Positions 8,506 to 18,154 of a stretch of DNA of 64,000 nucleotides are shown here, piece after piece. Source of the stretch: Eubacteriales bacterium (GTDB lineage: Bacteria > Bacillota > Clostridia > Lachnospirales > Lachnospiraceae); assembly GCA_030533405.1 (NCBI GenBank), contig JAUNJF010000009.1:1-64000 (forward strand), written 5' to 3'. How positions within the stretch are numbered: the stretch's first letter is position 1; every line of letters begins with the position of its first letter. The position numbers were made by a program, and so were the translations under genes. The notes beneath the pieces are model-generated. The model was not told where the DNA came from and did no database searches. It saw only the letters and a list, made by a program, of their open reading frames with translations.

Positions 8506-10683
8506 TTATGATAACGCTTCAATTTCAAAAATCTTACTTTGGAAATCTCCCCATTCAATATCAATACGAAGTCCTACATTGTTTAATACATCACCTGTAT
8601 AGGTTACACCATTTACAGAATAAGTCTTTGCCTCATCCAAACCACGAAGTGGAACAAATCGACTCTTCACCTGCGCATGAGATAATACCTGCACATAGAA
8701 TACAAGTGCTTTCGATTGATCCGAATTAACAACCATGAAGCAATCATATGCGTTATTCTCCTGATAAGAAGCCAGACGATAATACTCCCCATCCGCAACC
8801 AAGCGATGGTACTTATGATATTGCTTTGTCTGTTCTTTTACAAGTTCCTTTTCCTCATCAGATAACTTTGTAATATCTAACTCGTATCCAAAGGTTCCAG
8901 CAAGTGCAACATTTCCACGGGTTTCAAAAGGTGTCGTACGACCAATCGCATGATTTGGGCAAACACTAACATGGGCACCCATTGTAGATAATGGATAAAT
9001 CAGCGCTGTACCCTCCTGAATTGCCAAACGCTCAATCGCATCGGTATCGTCTGAACACCAAATCTGAGGACTGTAATAAAGCATACCTGGATCAAAACGT
9101 CCACCGCCACTAGAGCAGTTCTCCAAAAGTAAATCTGGATAATCCGTAATCAAACGCTCCTGCAACTGATATACACCGAGCATAAAACGATGATAAATTT
9201 CACCCTGACGGTCTGCAGGAAGTGCTGCACTGCCAAGGTTAGTAAGGAAACGATTCATATCCCATTTTACATAGGAAATATCAGCACTCTTAAGCACTTG
9301 ATCAATCATATCATAAACCGCATCTACAACCTCCTGACGAGTCAAATCAAGCACATATTGTGCACGACTTTGAATAATGTCACGCCCTGGAATCTGAATC
9401 GCCCAATCTGGATGTGCACGGAACAAATCTGAATCTGGACAAATCATCTCTGGCTCAAACCAGATACCAAATTTCATGCCAAGCTTCTTAACTTCCTCTA
9501 CTAAATAAGGCAAACCACCCTTTAACTTCTCCTCATTTACCTGCCAGTCACCAAGGGAACAGTCATCATTATTACGCTTTCCAAACCATCCATCGTCCAT
9601 TACAAGCATTTCAATTCCAAGCTTAGATGCTTCCTTTGCAATATCAATTAACTTCTTCTCGTCGAAATCAAAATAAGTCGCCTCCCAGTTGTTAATCAAG
9701 ATTGGGCGTTCCTTATGTAAATATGGACTACGAATCAAGTGTTCACGATACAAATGATGGAATGTACGCGTCATCGTTTCCAATCCTGTTGCAGAATACA
9801 CATTTACAACCTCTGGTGCAGTAAAGGTATCTCCCGGCTCTAATTTCCAACAAAAGCCTTCCGGATGAATTCCCATGGTCATACGCACAAAATCAAATTC
9901 ATTACGCTCCACCTGCGCAATAAAATTACCAGAGTACACAAAATTCATTGCATACACCTCACCCTGTGTCTGATTGGTTCCAGGTGTCACAAGTGCCATA
10001 AATGGATGTTCCTGTGGACTTGATTTGCCACGGAAAGATGCTGCATTTTGACGACCATATCCGACTGGCATCTTCTGAATATGACGCTCTCTTGCCCACG
10101 AACCAGGCAATGTCATCATCTCAAAATCCTTGTTAAACATTTCAACGCACGAACTTAAGACTTTTTCCAAATAAACTGGCTCTTTTCCCTGATTCTCCAC
10201 AAATACGGAACGGATAATGGCATCATTTCCATCAAACACACTGTAATTTAATGTTACTTTCAACCCCAACAACTTATCTTCCAAATAAATCTGAAGGGTC
10301 TCACATTTCTCGCCCCAGGTTGCCGGAAGTCCCTCTAACTTTGGCTTCCCTGCCATCACATTGTAGCCTGCATATACCAACTCGCTTGCACGATAACCAT
10401 CCATGCTTCTCACGCAAAATGCAGAATCGCGGTAATCTCCCATTCCCGTCTGTGGATATTCAAACGTAGCACTCTCGATATATCCGTTAGTCTCTCTCTT
10501 TGCTGTGCTTGGAATAAATGGATACACATCTTCACGAAGCAGATATCGAAGATTCGTTGATTGAATCTTTTTACCATAATAAACATGATGCAGGTTCACA
10601 TCATCTACTAAAGCCATCGCATAGGATGTTTTCTCTGTGTTAATTAAAAATACCTTTTCTTTTTCATCAAACAAAAACGACAT
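8506..10683 (-). CDS. Alpha-galactosidase, glycoside hydrolase family 36
   Basis: The 725-residue protein has the GH36 layout: a beta-sandwich N-terminal domain, a (beta/alpha)8 barrel and a C-terminal sheet domain. The nucleophile aspartate lies in VKWDMNRF (about residue 470) and the acid/base aspartate follows in the IWCSDDTDA region. ENCSSGGGRFDPGM and MDDGWFGKRNND are further signatures. It releases terminal alpha-galactose from raffinose-type oligosaccharides. No signal peptide is seen, so it probably acts in the cytoplasm on imported sugars. No transporter or regulator gene adjoins it; yqeY lies just upstream with 12 nt between them. Confidence 0.93.
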   Translation of the reverse strand: MSFLFDEKEKVFLINTEKTSYAMALVDDVNLHHVYYGKKIQSTNLRYLLREDVYPFIPSTAKRETNGYIESATFEYPQTGMGDYRDSAFCVRSMDGYRASELVYAGYNVMAGKPKLEGLPATWGEKCETLQIYLEDKLLGLKVTLNYSVFDGNDAIIRSVFVENQGKEPVYLEKVLSSCVEMFNKDFEMMTLPGSWARERHIQKMPVGYGRQNAASFRGKSSPQEHPFMALVTPGTNQTQGEVYAMNFVYSGNFIAQVERNEFDFVRMTMGIHPEGFCWKLEPGDTFTAPEVVNVYSATGLETMTRTFHHLYREHLIRSPYLHKERPILINNWEATYFDFDEKKLIDIAKEASKLGIEMLVMDDGWFGKRNNDDCSLGDWQVNEEKLKGGLPYLVEEVKKLGMKFGIWFEPEMICPDSDLFRAHPDWAIQIPGRDIIQSRAQYVLDLTRQEVVDAVYDMIDQVLKSADISYVKWDMNRFLTNLGSAALPADRQGEIYHRFMLGVYQLQERLITDYPDLLLENCSSGGGRFDPGMLYYSPQIWCSDDTDAIERLAIQEGTALIYPLSTMGAHVSVCPNHAIGRTTPFETRGNVALAGTFGYELDITKLSDEEKELVKEQTKQYHKYHRLVADGEYYRLASYQENNAYDCFMVVNSDQSKALVFYVQVLSHAQVKSRFVPLRGLDEAKTYSVNGVTYTGDVLNNVGLRIDIEWGDFQSKIFEIEALS

Positions 10684-10695
10684 AAATGACCTCCA

Positions 10696-11133
10696 CTATT
10701 CGCAAAGTGATGCAACCACCTGATTAATCACTTTTCCGTCTGCTTTTCCTTTTAAAACAGGCATCACATTTTTCATAATCATACCCTTATTTTTAGAAGC
10801 CACAACATCAGCAAACTGCTCTAAAATCAAAGCCTTGACCTCTTCCTCACTCATAAGCGATGGTGCATATTCCTTAATCACGTCATAGCGAAGCTGATAC
10901 TCCTCCAACAAATCTGTTCGGTCTGCTGGACAAGAATCCACCTGCTCTTTGACTGTTTTCATTTCCTTTAAAATAACACGATCCACCAATTCTTCAGCAA
11001 TATTATCTCTACAACCCTCATCGATTGCTACCTTTTTTACTGCAGATACCAAAGAAGAAATGGCATCCTTTCTTCCTTTATCCTTTGCCTTCATTGCTGC
11101 AATCATATCTTTTTGTAAGGTCTCCATTGTCAT
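10696..11133 (-). CDS. yqeY: GatB/YqeY domain protein
   Basis: This 145-residue helical protein matches YqeY: ETLQKDMIAAMKAKDKGRKD at the start and GMIMKNVMPVLKGKADGKVI near the end are typical. YqeY resembles the tail domain of the amidotransferase subunit GatB and may bind tRNA; its role is not settled. An upstream in-frame start at 11223 lacks a ribosome site, whereas ATG 11133 follows AGGAGG. It is transcribed towards the alpha-galactosidase gene. Confidence 0.85.
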   Translation of the reverse strand: MTMETLQKDMIAAMKAKDKGRKDAISSLVSAVKKVAIDEGCRDNIAEELVDRVILKEMKTVKEQVDSCPADRTDLLEEYQLRYDVIKEYAPSLMSEEEVKALILEQFADVVASKNKGMIMKNVMPVLKGKADGKVINQVVASLCE

Positions 11134-11289
11134 AATCTTTGTTCCTCCTAACTTATAATACAATGGTTTTAGTATAGCATACTCCATGCAAAAAACAATC
11201 ATTTGCTTTAAAACCCTATACATACTATGTTATACTATGAGAAAGATCACACATGAATCAATTTAATATATTTCAAAGGAGGATTACAT

Positions 11290-11712
11290 ATGAAAAAACT
11301 TACAAAACTTATTTTTTTATTCACACTTTTTTTAACACTCGGAAGCGCTTCTATTCATGCGCAGGCTGCTTCGAAAACCTATTATCTTTTGGGAAACACA
11401 ATAAAATCCCAACGAGATACTGGTGGTGAAGCAATATACAAAGGAAGCAAAATTGTTTTTTCTGGAAAATGGAGAAAATCAACATCTACGAAAAAACTTT
11501 ACGATGCGGAATTTAAGACATTTAAGAAATCAATAAAATTATCAAAGAACTGCAAATTCTGTTCTGTAAGTGCAAGAGGCGTTTCAACCACAACTCTCAA
11601 GAAAATCGTAAAATCTAACAAGATGAAAAAGGGAGATAGCATTTTCCTCACTACACAGTTACAGATTAAAGTAAAAAAAGGAAAGATTGTAGAGATTGCA
11701 GCTATCCACTAA
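11290..11712 (+). CDS. Small secreted lysine-rich protein, unknown function
   Basis: I do not recognise this 140-residue protein. It has a clear signal peptide (KKLTKLIFLFTLFLTLGSAS, probable cleavage after AQA near residue 27). The mature part is basic and beta-rich, with many lysines, a KNCKFCS pair of cysteines and no known catalytic motif. A strong AAAGGAGG ribosome site precedes it and a strong terminator follows directly, so it forms its own unit. Confidence 0.75.
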   Translation: MKKLTKLIFLFTLFLTLGSASIHAQAASKTYYLLGNTIKSQRDTGGEAIYKGSKIVFSGKWRKSTSTKKLYDAEFKTFKKSIKLSKNCKFCSVSARGVSTTTLKKIVKSNKMKKGDSIFLTTQLQIKVKKGKIVEIAAIH

Positions 11713-11715
11713 AGT

Positions 11716-11750
11716 AAAAAATGGGTTGTCATTACGACAACCCATTTTTT
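11716..11750. terminator. Strong bidirectional intrinsic terminator
   Basis: AAAATGGGTTGTC and GACAACCCATTTTTT form a perfect 12-bp GC-containing stem with a 4-5 nt loop and T tract. It separates the small secreted protein from the convergent metK gene. Confidence 0.92.
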
Positions 11751-11786
11751 AGAGAATGTATGAACTTCGTTCATAACAGTTCCTCA

Positions 11787-12974
11787 CTATAAATACTTCT
11801 TTAAGGTATCTACCATGTCAAGCTTCTCCCATGGCAAATCAATATCTGTACGTCCAAAATGTCCGTAAGCAGCAGTCTGCTTGTAGATTGGACGACGAAG
11901 ATCTAACATCTTAATAATTCCTGCTGGACGAAGATCAAAATTCTCTCTTACGATTTCAACAAGCTTTAACTCATCAAGCTTACCTGTTCCAAATGTATCC
12001 ACACGAACAGAAGTTGGACGAGCCACACCGATTGCGTAAGACAACTGAATCTCACATTTATCAGCAAGACCTGCAGCTACGATGTTCTTAGCAACATATC
12101 TTGCAGCGTATGCAGCAGAACGGTCAACCTTTGTACAGTCCTTACCAGAGAATGCTCCACCGCCGTGACGAGCATATCCACCATAAGTATCTACAATAAT
12201 CTTACGACCTGTAAGACCTGAGTCCCCATTTGGTCCACCAATTACAAAACGACCTGTTGGGTTAATGAAGAACTTTGTATCCTCATCTACCATATCCTGT
12301 GGAAGTACTGCATCAAAGACATACTTCTTAATGTCCTCATGAATCTGTTCCTGTGTCACTTCCTCACCATGCTGAGTCGAAAGAACAACTGCTTCCAAAC
12401 GAACAGCCTTACCATTCTCATCATACTCTACAGAAACCTGCGTCTTTCCGTCTGGTCTCAAATATGGAAGTGTTCCATTTTTACGAACCTCTGTAAGCTT
12501 TCTAGCAAGCTTGTGTGCCAAAGAAATTGGATATGGCATATACTCTTCTGTTTCGTTGGATGCGAAACCGAACATCATACCCTGATCACCAGCACCGATT
12601 GCCTCGATATCTGCATCGCTCATCTGATTTTCCTTTGCCTCAAGCGCCTTATCAACACCCATTGCAATATCACTTGACTGCTCATCAATTGCTGTAATAA
12701 CACCACAGGTATCACAGTCAAAACCATATTTCGCACGATCGTAACCAATCTCGCGAATGGTATCTCTTACTATCTTTTGAATATCCACATATGCACTTGT
12801 AGTAATCTCACCCATAACCAAAACAAGTCCTGTTGTAATAGATGTCTCACAAGCTACACGGCTGTTTGGATCCTGCTCCATTAATGCATCTAATACGGCA
12901 TCTGAAATCTGGTCACAGATTTTATCTGGATGTCCCTCAGTAACTGACTCTGACGTAAATAATAATTTCTCCAT
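11787..12974 (-). CDS. metK: S-adenosylmethionine synthetase
   Basis: The 395-residue protein makes SAM from methionine and ATP. It begins [20 protein letters not shown] (the GHPDK methionine/ATP site), then has [10 protein letters not shown] and GGGAFSGKD, the family signatures. Length is typical. Translation starts at ATG 12974 after AGGAGG. The gene is preceded by a dispersed inverted-repeat element and, further upstream, an S-box riboswitch with its own terminator, so its product SAM should switch off its own transcription. Confidence 0.97.
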   Translation of the reverse strand: MEKLLFTSESVTEGHPDKICDQISDAVLDALMEQDPNSRVACETSITTGLVLVMGEITTSAYVDIQKIVRDTIREIGYDRAKYGFDCDTCGVITAIDEQSSDIAMGVDKALEAKENQMSDADIEAIGAGDQGMMFGFASNETEEYMPYPISLAHKLARKLTEVRKNGTLPYLRPDGKTQVSVEYDENGKAVRLEAVVLSTQHGEEVTQEQIHEDIKKYVFDAVLPQDMVDEDTKFFINPTGRFVIGGPNGDSGLTGRKIIVDTYGGYARHGGGAFSGKDCTKVDRSAAYAARYVAKNIVAAGLADKCEIQLSYAIGVARPTSVRVDTFGTGKLDELKLVEIVRENFDLRPAGIIKMLDLRRPIYKQTAAYGHFGRTDIDLPWEKLDMVDTLKKYL

Positions 12975-13008
12975 CGTATCTACTATCCTCCTAATAATAA
13001 ATGTTTTT

Positions 13009-13213
13009 GTAACTGCGAAACTCTCAAAAATGTAGATTATAGTTGTACAATATAAACAACTATCTAAGTTGGGACATTTCAGTATGTCGGTACTTAGGTC
13101 ACGTGCTTTGTGACCTTATGTACCGCTACATACTGGATTAAGTGCAAACGACCCAACTTGGATTTGTTTATACTGTACAACTTTCAACCACTTAAATTGA
13201 GTTTCGCAACAAC
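13009..13213. repeat. Dispersed inverted-repeat element, copy B (long form)
   Basis: Ends GTAACTGCGAAACTC (13009-13023) and GAGTTTCGCAACAAC (13199-13213) are inverted. Inner arms also pair: GTTGTACAATATAAACAA with TTGTTTATACTGTACAAC, TAAGTTGGG with CCCAACTT, and GTCACGTG with the TGTGAC region in the centre. The RNA would fold into one long hairpin of about 200 nt. It lies between the riboswitch terminator and the metK start codon. Confidence 0.8.
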
Positions 13214-13251
13214 AAAAAAAGACTTTCAAATCGGGGATTTGAAAGCCTTGT
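13214..13251 (-). terminator. Riboswitch expression-platform terminator of metK
   Basis: Read on the minus strand, GGCTTTCAAATC and GATTTGAAAGTC form a 12-bp stem with a CCC loop followed by TTTTTTT. It lies just downstream of the S-box aptamer and is the expected SAM-dependent terminator. Confidence 0.92.
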
Positions 13252-13270
13252 AAAATCATATATTCAAATC

Positions 13271-13368
13271 CTCTTATTGATCGATTGCTCGCTTCAGGTC
13301 GGCACCTTCCGTTCTCGGGGTTGCCGTGGCTTCATAGTCCCTTCTGACTCCACCACTCTGAATAAGAG
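13271..13368 (-). ncRNA. SAM-I (S-box) riboswitch aptamer
   Basis: On the minus strand the 8-nt arms CTCTTATT and AATAAGAG close helix P1. The conserved S-box core follows in order: AGAGTGGTGGAG, GGGACTATGAAGCC, CGGCAACC, then GGTGCCGACCTGAAGCGAG. It binds SAM and favours the downstream terminator. A promoter with perfect TTGACA lies just upstream, and metK is the gene downstream. Confidence 0.96.
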
Positions 13369-13400
13369 AAGTCTCTTTTTAATTATTTATACCGTACTAT

Positions 13401-13429
13401 ACACTACACCATCTGTTTCCATATGTCAA
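13401..13429 (-). promoter_or_regulatory. Promoter of the SAM riboswitch-metK transcript
   Basis: A consensus TTGACA (complement of 13424-13429) lies 17 bp before TAGTGT (complement of 13401-13406). The -10 is weak, but its position just before the aptamer supports it. Confidence 0.6.
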
Positions 13430-13479
13430 GGAAAATTCAAGAACACTCCCAGTGGGTCTTCTTCGACGCGATAAATGCC

Positions 13480-14493
13480 CTACTTCTTTCCAACCTCATA
13501 TGTAGGCTCCTGCCCCCGATGTATATAGTGAGGGTTTTCTAACTTAATGTATGTGTGTTCACCCATTATTTGTACATAGATTCTAGGTGCTCCATCTGCT
13601 GTTTTAATCTTCTCCGTAAACTCCCTGTAATCTGTAACATCTAAGACCTTTGCAATGGTTTGTGCAAACTCATCCTCAGGCATATTCCAATCTGAAATGT
13701 AGCAGCCATTTAACAGTTGCTGATAACTATTCTGTTCCTCCAAATATTCCTTGCTCATGTCAGAATTCGCAATTGACATACTCACCGCACTCTGCAAAAG
13801 CTCCAACTGCTCCTGATCTCTTTCCTGTCTTGCATGATATATATATCGCGTCATATCCTCTCCCGCCATTTTCACATAGAGAACAATTAACAACAAAATC
13901 AAACAGGCTCCAATCCCCACTTCAATAGAAGTCCTCTTTTTTAGTAAACCATGCACTTCCACATCATCTCGATATTTTTCATTGTTGCCTTGCTTAAAAT
14001 AGCGAATTGCGGCAATCAACCATCCCAAGTCCAACACAACAAAGACACCAGTTAGAAAGTTTGAATCCTGCAAGTGATTGTGCCACCTCAAAAAAAAACT
14101 GATATTCCATGCATTTAACCCTACAAAAAGTGCCATATGAACCACTGCTAAAATGATACTATCCTTGTTATAAGTAGCACCTTCTATCTGAATCCCCGAA
14201 CAAGGCACATTACGCAAATCATTGTCATATTCCTTTTTGTTTACAGGCAAAACATATCCATGTCTCTTTAATCTATTCAAGTAACACACTGCACCAATTA
14301 AGTTCAAGGACGACACCAAAAACACACCGCCACCAATGTACAAGCCAAACAAAAGCAATATCGCCATACTCTGAAAGTCTAAACATACTCCAAGAACACT
14401 AAACCCCAAAATCACAAATGACACAATTGTACTAATCACTAAAATCTTTTGGGTCTGTAAATCATATTGAATTTTAAAGTTCTTATTGTTCAT
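13480..14493 (-). CDS. Multi-pass membrane protein with extracytoplasmic C-terminal domain, unknown function
   Basis: I do not recognise a family with certainty. The 337-residue protein has two hydrophobic segments near the N-terminus (ILVISTIVSFVILGFSVLGV and a following glycine-rich one), a cytoplasmic loop with basic residues, two central segments, and a final one (GACLILLLIVLYVKMA) before a soluble tail of about 115 residues. The start at 14493 has a purine-rich ribosome site; ATG 14550 would overlap the upstream gene. It is probably co-transcribed with the TPM-like zinc-ribbon protein upstream. Confidence 0.7.
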   Translation of the reverse strand: MNNKNFKIQYDLQTQKILVISTIVSFVILGFSVLGVCLDFQSMAILLLFGLYIGGGVFLVSSLNLIGAVCYLNRLKRHGYVLPVNKKEYDNDLRNVPCSGIQIEGATYNKDSIILAVVHMALFVGLNAWNISFFLRWHNHLQDSNFLTGVFVVLDLGWLIAAIRYFKQGNNEKYRDDVEVHGLLKKRTSIEVGIGACLILLLIVLYVKMAGEDMTRYIYHARQERDQEQLELLQSAVSMSIANSDMSKEYLEEQNSYQQLLNGCYISDWNMPEDEFAQTIAKVLDVTDYREFTEKIKTADGAPRIYVQIMGEHTYIKLENPHYIHRGQEPTYEVGKK

Positions 14494-14524
14494 TTCTTTT
14501 CTTCTTTCCTGGTAAATTTCTTTT

Positions 14525-15529
14525 TCACTGTGTATAAAACTCTTTTTCATTTACATTGGGATTTCCCTTGTGCAATACCGTTCCGCAATATTCACAAGCA
14601 TCTAAAAGCTTCGTATTCGGTGCGCTACAGTTTGGACATTGCAAATGATACTCCGCAGGATTTTTGATAGATTCTGGATGTTGCAAAAAATAATTGTATT
14701 CTTCCACTGACTTTTTATAATTATCAATAGCTACATAAATCAGCGCTCCCAAAAACAAAAATGAAAGTGCAAACACACCAAATCCGCTCCAGTCAATATG
14801 CGTTGTACTTGAATATGCAATCAAATCTTGAAATGCCAAATGAATGGCTGTTCCTGCATTGTTATCATTGTTCCACAACTGGTTTTGAATTTGCTCTACC
14901 ATATAACTCTCTTTTGTTGGTCCAATCGCACGTGTCGTATCATCACCAACAATCGTCTCAAAATACCAGTCCTGCCAACCATCTTCTAACATCTCATTCG
15001 AGAATACAACAAGGTAATGCTTTTCATCAGAAAACAATTCATAGTATTTTTCCATTGCATATTTTTCTAAAGATGCATAATGTATCTTCCACTGAGAATT
15101 ACTTACTGCACAGACAACCGCATTGACACCTGTTTGTTGATAATATTCCTCCAGTGTATCGGAAAGCACCTGTTCTTCACTATCTGTAAAGAAATCTTCC
15201 TCATCATAAATACGAACCACATCTGGCGTTGTATCATTTAATTTATGCGTTGTATCAATATATCCTGTCACAGTGATAAAAAGTACAACCAACAAAAACA
15301 CAGTAAGCGAAATAATGGTCATAATCATCTGCGATTTATCTGGTTTTGGAACATGTTTCTGACTACTGTAGTAAACATGTGATTTTCCTCGTCTATCGAC
15401 ATAACTGTGATAATAAGATCCACTAAAATATTTTGTAGAACGTGCTACACCACCGCCCGAACCACCGCTATGGGAGCCGCCTCCATGAGATCCGCCTCCG
15501 TGTGATCCACCGCCTCCTGAATGTGCCAT
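14525..15529 (-). CDS. TPM-like membrane protein with His/Gly/Ser repeats and C-terminal zinc ribbon
   Basis: The 334-residue protein starts with a low-complexity GGGSHGGGSH repeat (residues 4-28), then a membrane segment (MIMTIISLTVFLLVVLFITV, about 69-88). A TPM-like alpha/beta domain follows (DEEDFFTDSEEQVLSDTLEE, 109-230). A second membrane segment and a zinc ribbon (CPNC...CEYC) end the protein. Related TPM proteins act in membrane protein turnover or repair in other organisms, but no role can be assigned here. The His-rich repeat may bind metal, which is inference. Confidence 0.7.
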   Translation of the reverse strand: MAHSGGGGSHGGGSHGGGSHSGGSGGGVARSTKYFSGSYYHSYVDRRGKSHVYYSSQKHVPKPDKSQMIMTIISLTVFLLVVLFITVTGYIDTTHKLNDTTPDVVRIYDEEDFFTDSEEQVLSDTLEEYYQQTGVNAVVCAVSNSQWKIHYASLEKYAMEKYYELFSDEKHYLVVFSNEMLEDGWQDWYFETIVGDDTTRAIGPTKESYMVEQIQNQLWNNDNNAGTAIHLAFQDLIAYSSTTHIDWSGFGVFALSFLFLGALIYVAIDNYKKSVEEYNYFLQHPESIKNPAEYHLQCPNCSAPNTKLLDACEYCGTVLHKGNPNVNEKEFYTQ

Positions 15530-15917
15530 AAGTACTACCTCCCTTGAATTTATCCATTAAGTATAGTATATTGCTACAAAAACATCAATTATATTTTGTA
15601 ACGTTTCCTCCTTGTGAATTGTTACACATATAGAATACGATACTCGGTTTTATACAAAATCCAAAGATATGCATTCAGAAAAAAATGGAATTCGATTATC
15701 TGTAAAATCATTTAAAAATGATAATGTTATTATTATTTTGGAAAACACTTCAAATTCAGAGTTTTCGTATGGTTGCAGATTTTTATAAGTAATTCTTGCC
15801 AGACAAAGATCAATAAATCGTTAATTTTTAAAAAATTTGTTTTTTTTTATATTTTTGTCACTTTTATAAAGGAACTGGCTAATTAATATACATAAGCCGG
15901 TGAAAGGAAGTAAGCAT
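15530..15917. other. AT-rich divergent intergenic region
   Basis: This stretch separates the zinc-ribbon membrane protein from the first ECF sigma gene. It contains an inverted pair TGTAAC (15597-15602) / GTTACA (15621-15626). A possible promoter TTGTCA (15855-15860) lies 17 bp before GCTAAT. I see no gene and no convincing ECF-type promoter. Confidence 0.4.
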
Positions 15918-16487
15918 ATGCAAAAGAAACTTATGGAAGACGCAGAACTTCTGACATTTATACGTAAAGATGCTTCGAATGGCATGAAATATATGATGGA
16001 TTGCTATTCGGGTTTCGTATATTACGTTGTGGAAGGAAAGCTGAAAGGATACCAACAAGATATAGAAGAATGTGTATCGGACGTCTTTTGGGACTTTTAT
16101 GAAAAAATAGATACGATTGATTTGAATAAAGGAAGTATTAAAGGGTATTTGGTCACAGTGGCGACTAGAAAAGCAATCGGAAAATTTCGAAAGCTATGTC
16201 GGAACAAATCAGATGCTACGGATGAAATAGAAACATTAGATTTCGGTGTTTCACAAAGTCCGGAGGAATTCCTTGTTGATTCCGAGAAGAAAGAGATTGT
16301 CATTCAGGAAATTAACAAGCTGGGCGAACCAGATAATGACATTTTGTTCCGTAGATATTTCTTATCGCAACCAGTGAAGGATATTGCAGACTATTATGGA
16401 ATGAAAAGCAATAGTGTCAGTAAAAGAATTACAAGAGCCCTAGACGTGCTACGAGGTAGATTGGAGGCGTATTATTGTGGACAATAG
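15918..16487 (+). CDS. ECF-like RNA polymerase sigma factor
   Basis: The 189-residue protein has sigma region 2 (about 10-75, with DIEECVSDVFWDFYEKID matching the core-binding and -10 helix) and region 4 (about 130-185, with PVKDIADYYGMKSNSVSKRI as the -35-reading helix-turn-helix). An acidic linker joins them. ATG 15918 follows GAAAGGAAG; the earlier in-frame GTG is less likely. The stop overlaps the start of the next gene, which encodes a membrane protein that fits the role of anti-sigma factor. Confidence 0.88.
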   Translation: MQKKLMEDAELLTFIRKDASNGMKYMMDCYSGFVYYVVEGKLKGYQQDIEECVSDVFWDFYEKIDTIDLNKGSIKGYLVTVATRKAIGKFRKLCRNKSDATDEIETLDFGVSQSPEEFLVDSEKKEIVIQEINKLGEPDNDILFRRYFLSQPVKDIADYYGMKSNSVSKRITRALDVLRGRLEAYYCGQ

Positions 16488-17880
16488 AGAAGTAGAAATG
16501 AATATTCAAAAAGCGTTTGACCAAGTTTCTTTAGAAGAAATATCTAAGAAATTGGAGGATGTAGATCCATTTGATTTTCAGTGCCCAACTGAATTATCAA
16601 AGAAGCGGATTGAAAAAGATTTTATGAGAAGATTAGAAGAAAGTAATAAAAAGAAAACAAAAACATACAAAAAGGTAGCATACACAGCCGCTGCATTGGC
16701 TGTAGTTGTAGGAGCTACATTTACATTTAGTGATAGTGTTCGTGCAGCAATTGATAAAATGTTTGCATTTGTTCCAAATCAGGGTATTGTGGAGGTAGAA
16801 GTAGACAATACAACAGAAGCAGGTGATAAAAAAACAACAGCAAAGAATGAAACAACACAAAAGGAAGAAACACAGAGTGCGACTACACAGGACAGCATTT
16901 ACGTATTGAAAGATAAGGCTGTAAAAGATATGCCTAATTTTGCAATTTCTATGGAAAGTGTAAATATCATGAATAACAAAATGAAAATGATCTACAAAAT
17001 AGATCTCAAGGCAGTAAGAGAAGCTACCATCAATGAAGATGGTTTTTCAGCAGATTTGATGGTTTCAACATTTAAGTCATCTGGTATGGAAAAATATTGT
17101 GATTACAACGAAGATTCCGATCCGATTGTAAAAAAGGTACACTCTAGTGTAGTTGCAAATGGTAAAGAGATTCAACCTTCTTCATCAGAGGTTCGTTTTG
17201 GTGAGGATTCTGCCTATAATGCCTATGTAATTGAAGAATATGCACTTGCGGATTGTGATGCTGCAAATGCAGAAATTGCATTAAAGGTTGGAGATGTTGA
17301 GGTGCCATTGGCTATGGAAGCATTGAACGCATCAAATTCTGTTGAAAATGCTGCGAATGGACGATTTATTGCAAAAAATGTAGGTATTACATTGTTATGC
17401 GATACCGAGTTGCAGAATGATGGATGGGTTTATGCAGACATTTATGTGCTTGATAGTGGAAAGTACAAGGCAGTAGATGATGTGTGGCCAACTCTTTATA
17501 ACAGTGATGACCTTACAGACCCAAATGGATACTATCCGTCAGCAAGAATCGGAGGACAGCGATTTGAGGGCTGTTGTGTTGCTGCAGAAGTATTTGATGG
17601 AAAAAATGGTATGCCATTCAGACTTGCTTTTGAAGTAGGAAATGATGCAGATATGAGCAAGCTTACCGTATTTCTTTCAGATCTTATGGTCGAGAAAGAT
17701 GGTGGCGAGATTGTTCGTTTGGATAATGATTTCGTGTTTGGTACAGAGGCAGCTGATAATAAGGAACAATCAGCAGATGAGGCTGTGGAAGCAAAAGAGG
17801 AAAATCCGATGGATCCTGATAATTTTGATTTTGATTATTATGAAAAGCTTGCAGATGAGTTAAACCAGGGAATTAAATAA
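16477..17880 (+). CDS. DUF4179-like membrane-anchored putative anti-sigma factor
   Basis: The 467-residue protein has a cytoplasmic N-terminus of about 63 residues, one membrane helix (YTAAALAVVVGATFTF), a Thr/Glu-rich linker and a large extracytoplasmic domain ending in an acidic tail. This layout and its 11-nt overlap with the sigma gene match DUF4179-type anti-sigma/sensor proteins of Clostridia. The start is GTG 16477, preceded by GGAGG; ATG 16498 is a fallback. The signal sensed is unknown. Confidence 0.75.
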   Translation: MDNREVEMNIQKAFDQVSLEEISKKLEDVDPFDFQCPTELSKKRIEKDFMRRLEESNKKKTKTYKKVAYTAAALAVVVGATFTFSDSVRAAIDKMFAFVPNQGIVEVEVDNTTEAGDKKTTAKNETTQKEETQSATTQDSIYVLKDKAVKDMPNFAISMESVNIMNNKMKMIYKIDLKAVREATINEDGFSADLMVSTFKSSGMEKYCDYNEDSDPIVKKVHSSVVANGKEIQPSSSEVRFGEDSAYNAYVIEEYALADCDAANAEIALKVGDVEVPLAMEALNASNSVENAANGRFIAKNVGITLLCDTELQNDGWVYADIYVLDSGKYKAVDDVWPTLYNSDDLTDPNGYYPSARIGGQRFEGCCVAAEVFDGKNGMPFRLAFEVGNDADMSKLTVFLSDLMVEKDGGEIVRLDNDFVFGTEAADNKEQSADEAVEAKEENPMDPDNFDFDYYEKLADELNQGIK

Positions 17881-17918
17881 TTTTTGTTAATCGTATTGAT
17901 TATTATAATAGGAAAAAT

Positions 17919-17952
17919 GAGGCAGGGATATTTTCCCTGCCTTGTTTTTTGT
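17919..17952 (+). terminator. Intrinsic terminator of the first sigma/anti-sigma operon
   Basis: GGCAGGGA and TCCCTGCC form a perfect 8-bp stem with a short loop, followed by TTGTTTTTT. Confidence 0.93.
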
Positions 17953-18044
17953 GTAATATGAGAAAAGAGTAGTAAAATAAGATATACGATGAAATAAGGG
18001 AGATAAAAAAAGGGTTATAAAATAGGAAAAATATGCAAAAAGTT

Positions 18045-18070
18045 TGTAACACCTTGTCATATTCTGCGTC
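18045..18070 (+). promoter_or_regulatory. ECF-type promoter before the second sigma gene
   Basis: TGTAAC (18045-18050) is separated by 16 bp from CGTC (18067-18070). This AAC / CGTC arrangement is the classic pattern of ECF sigma promoters, so the following sigma gene is probably autoregulated. Confidence 0.65.
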
Positions 18071-18154
18071 TAACTTATGTAGACACCAAAAATTATTTTT
18101 TTATTTTGGCTATCAATTATGCCACACAACATTTTTAACAAGGAGGAGCCGTAT

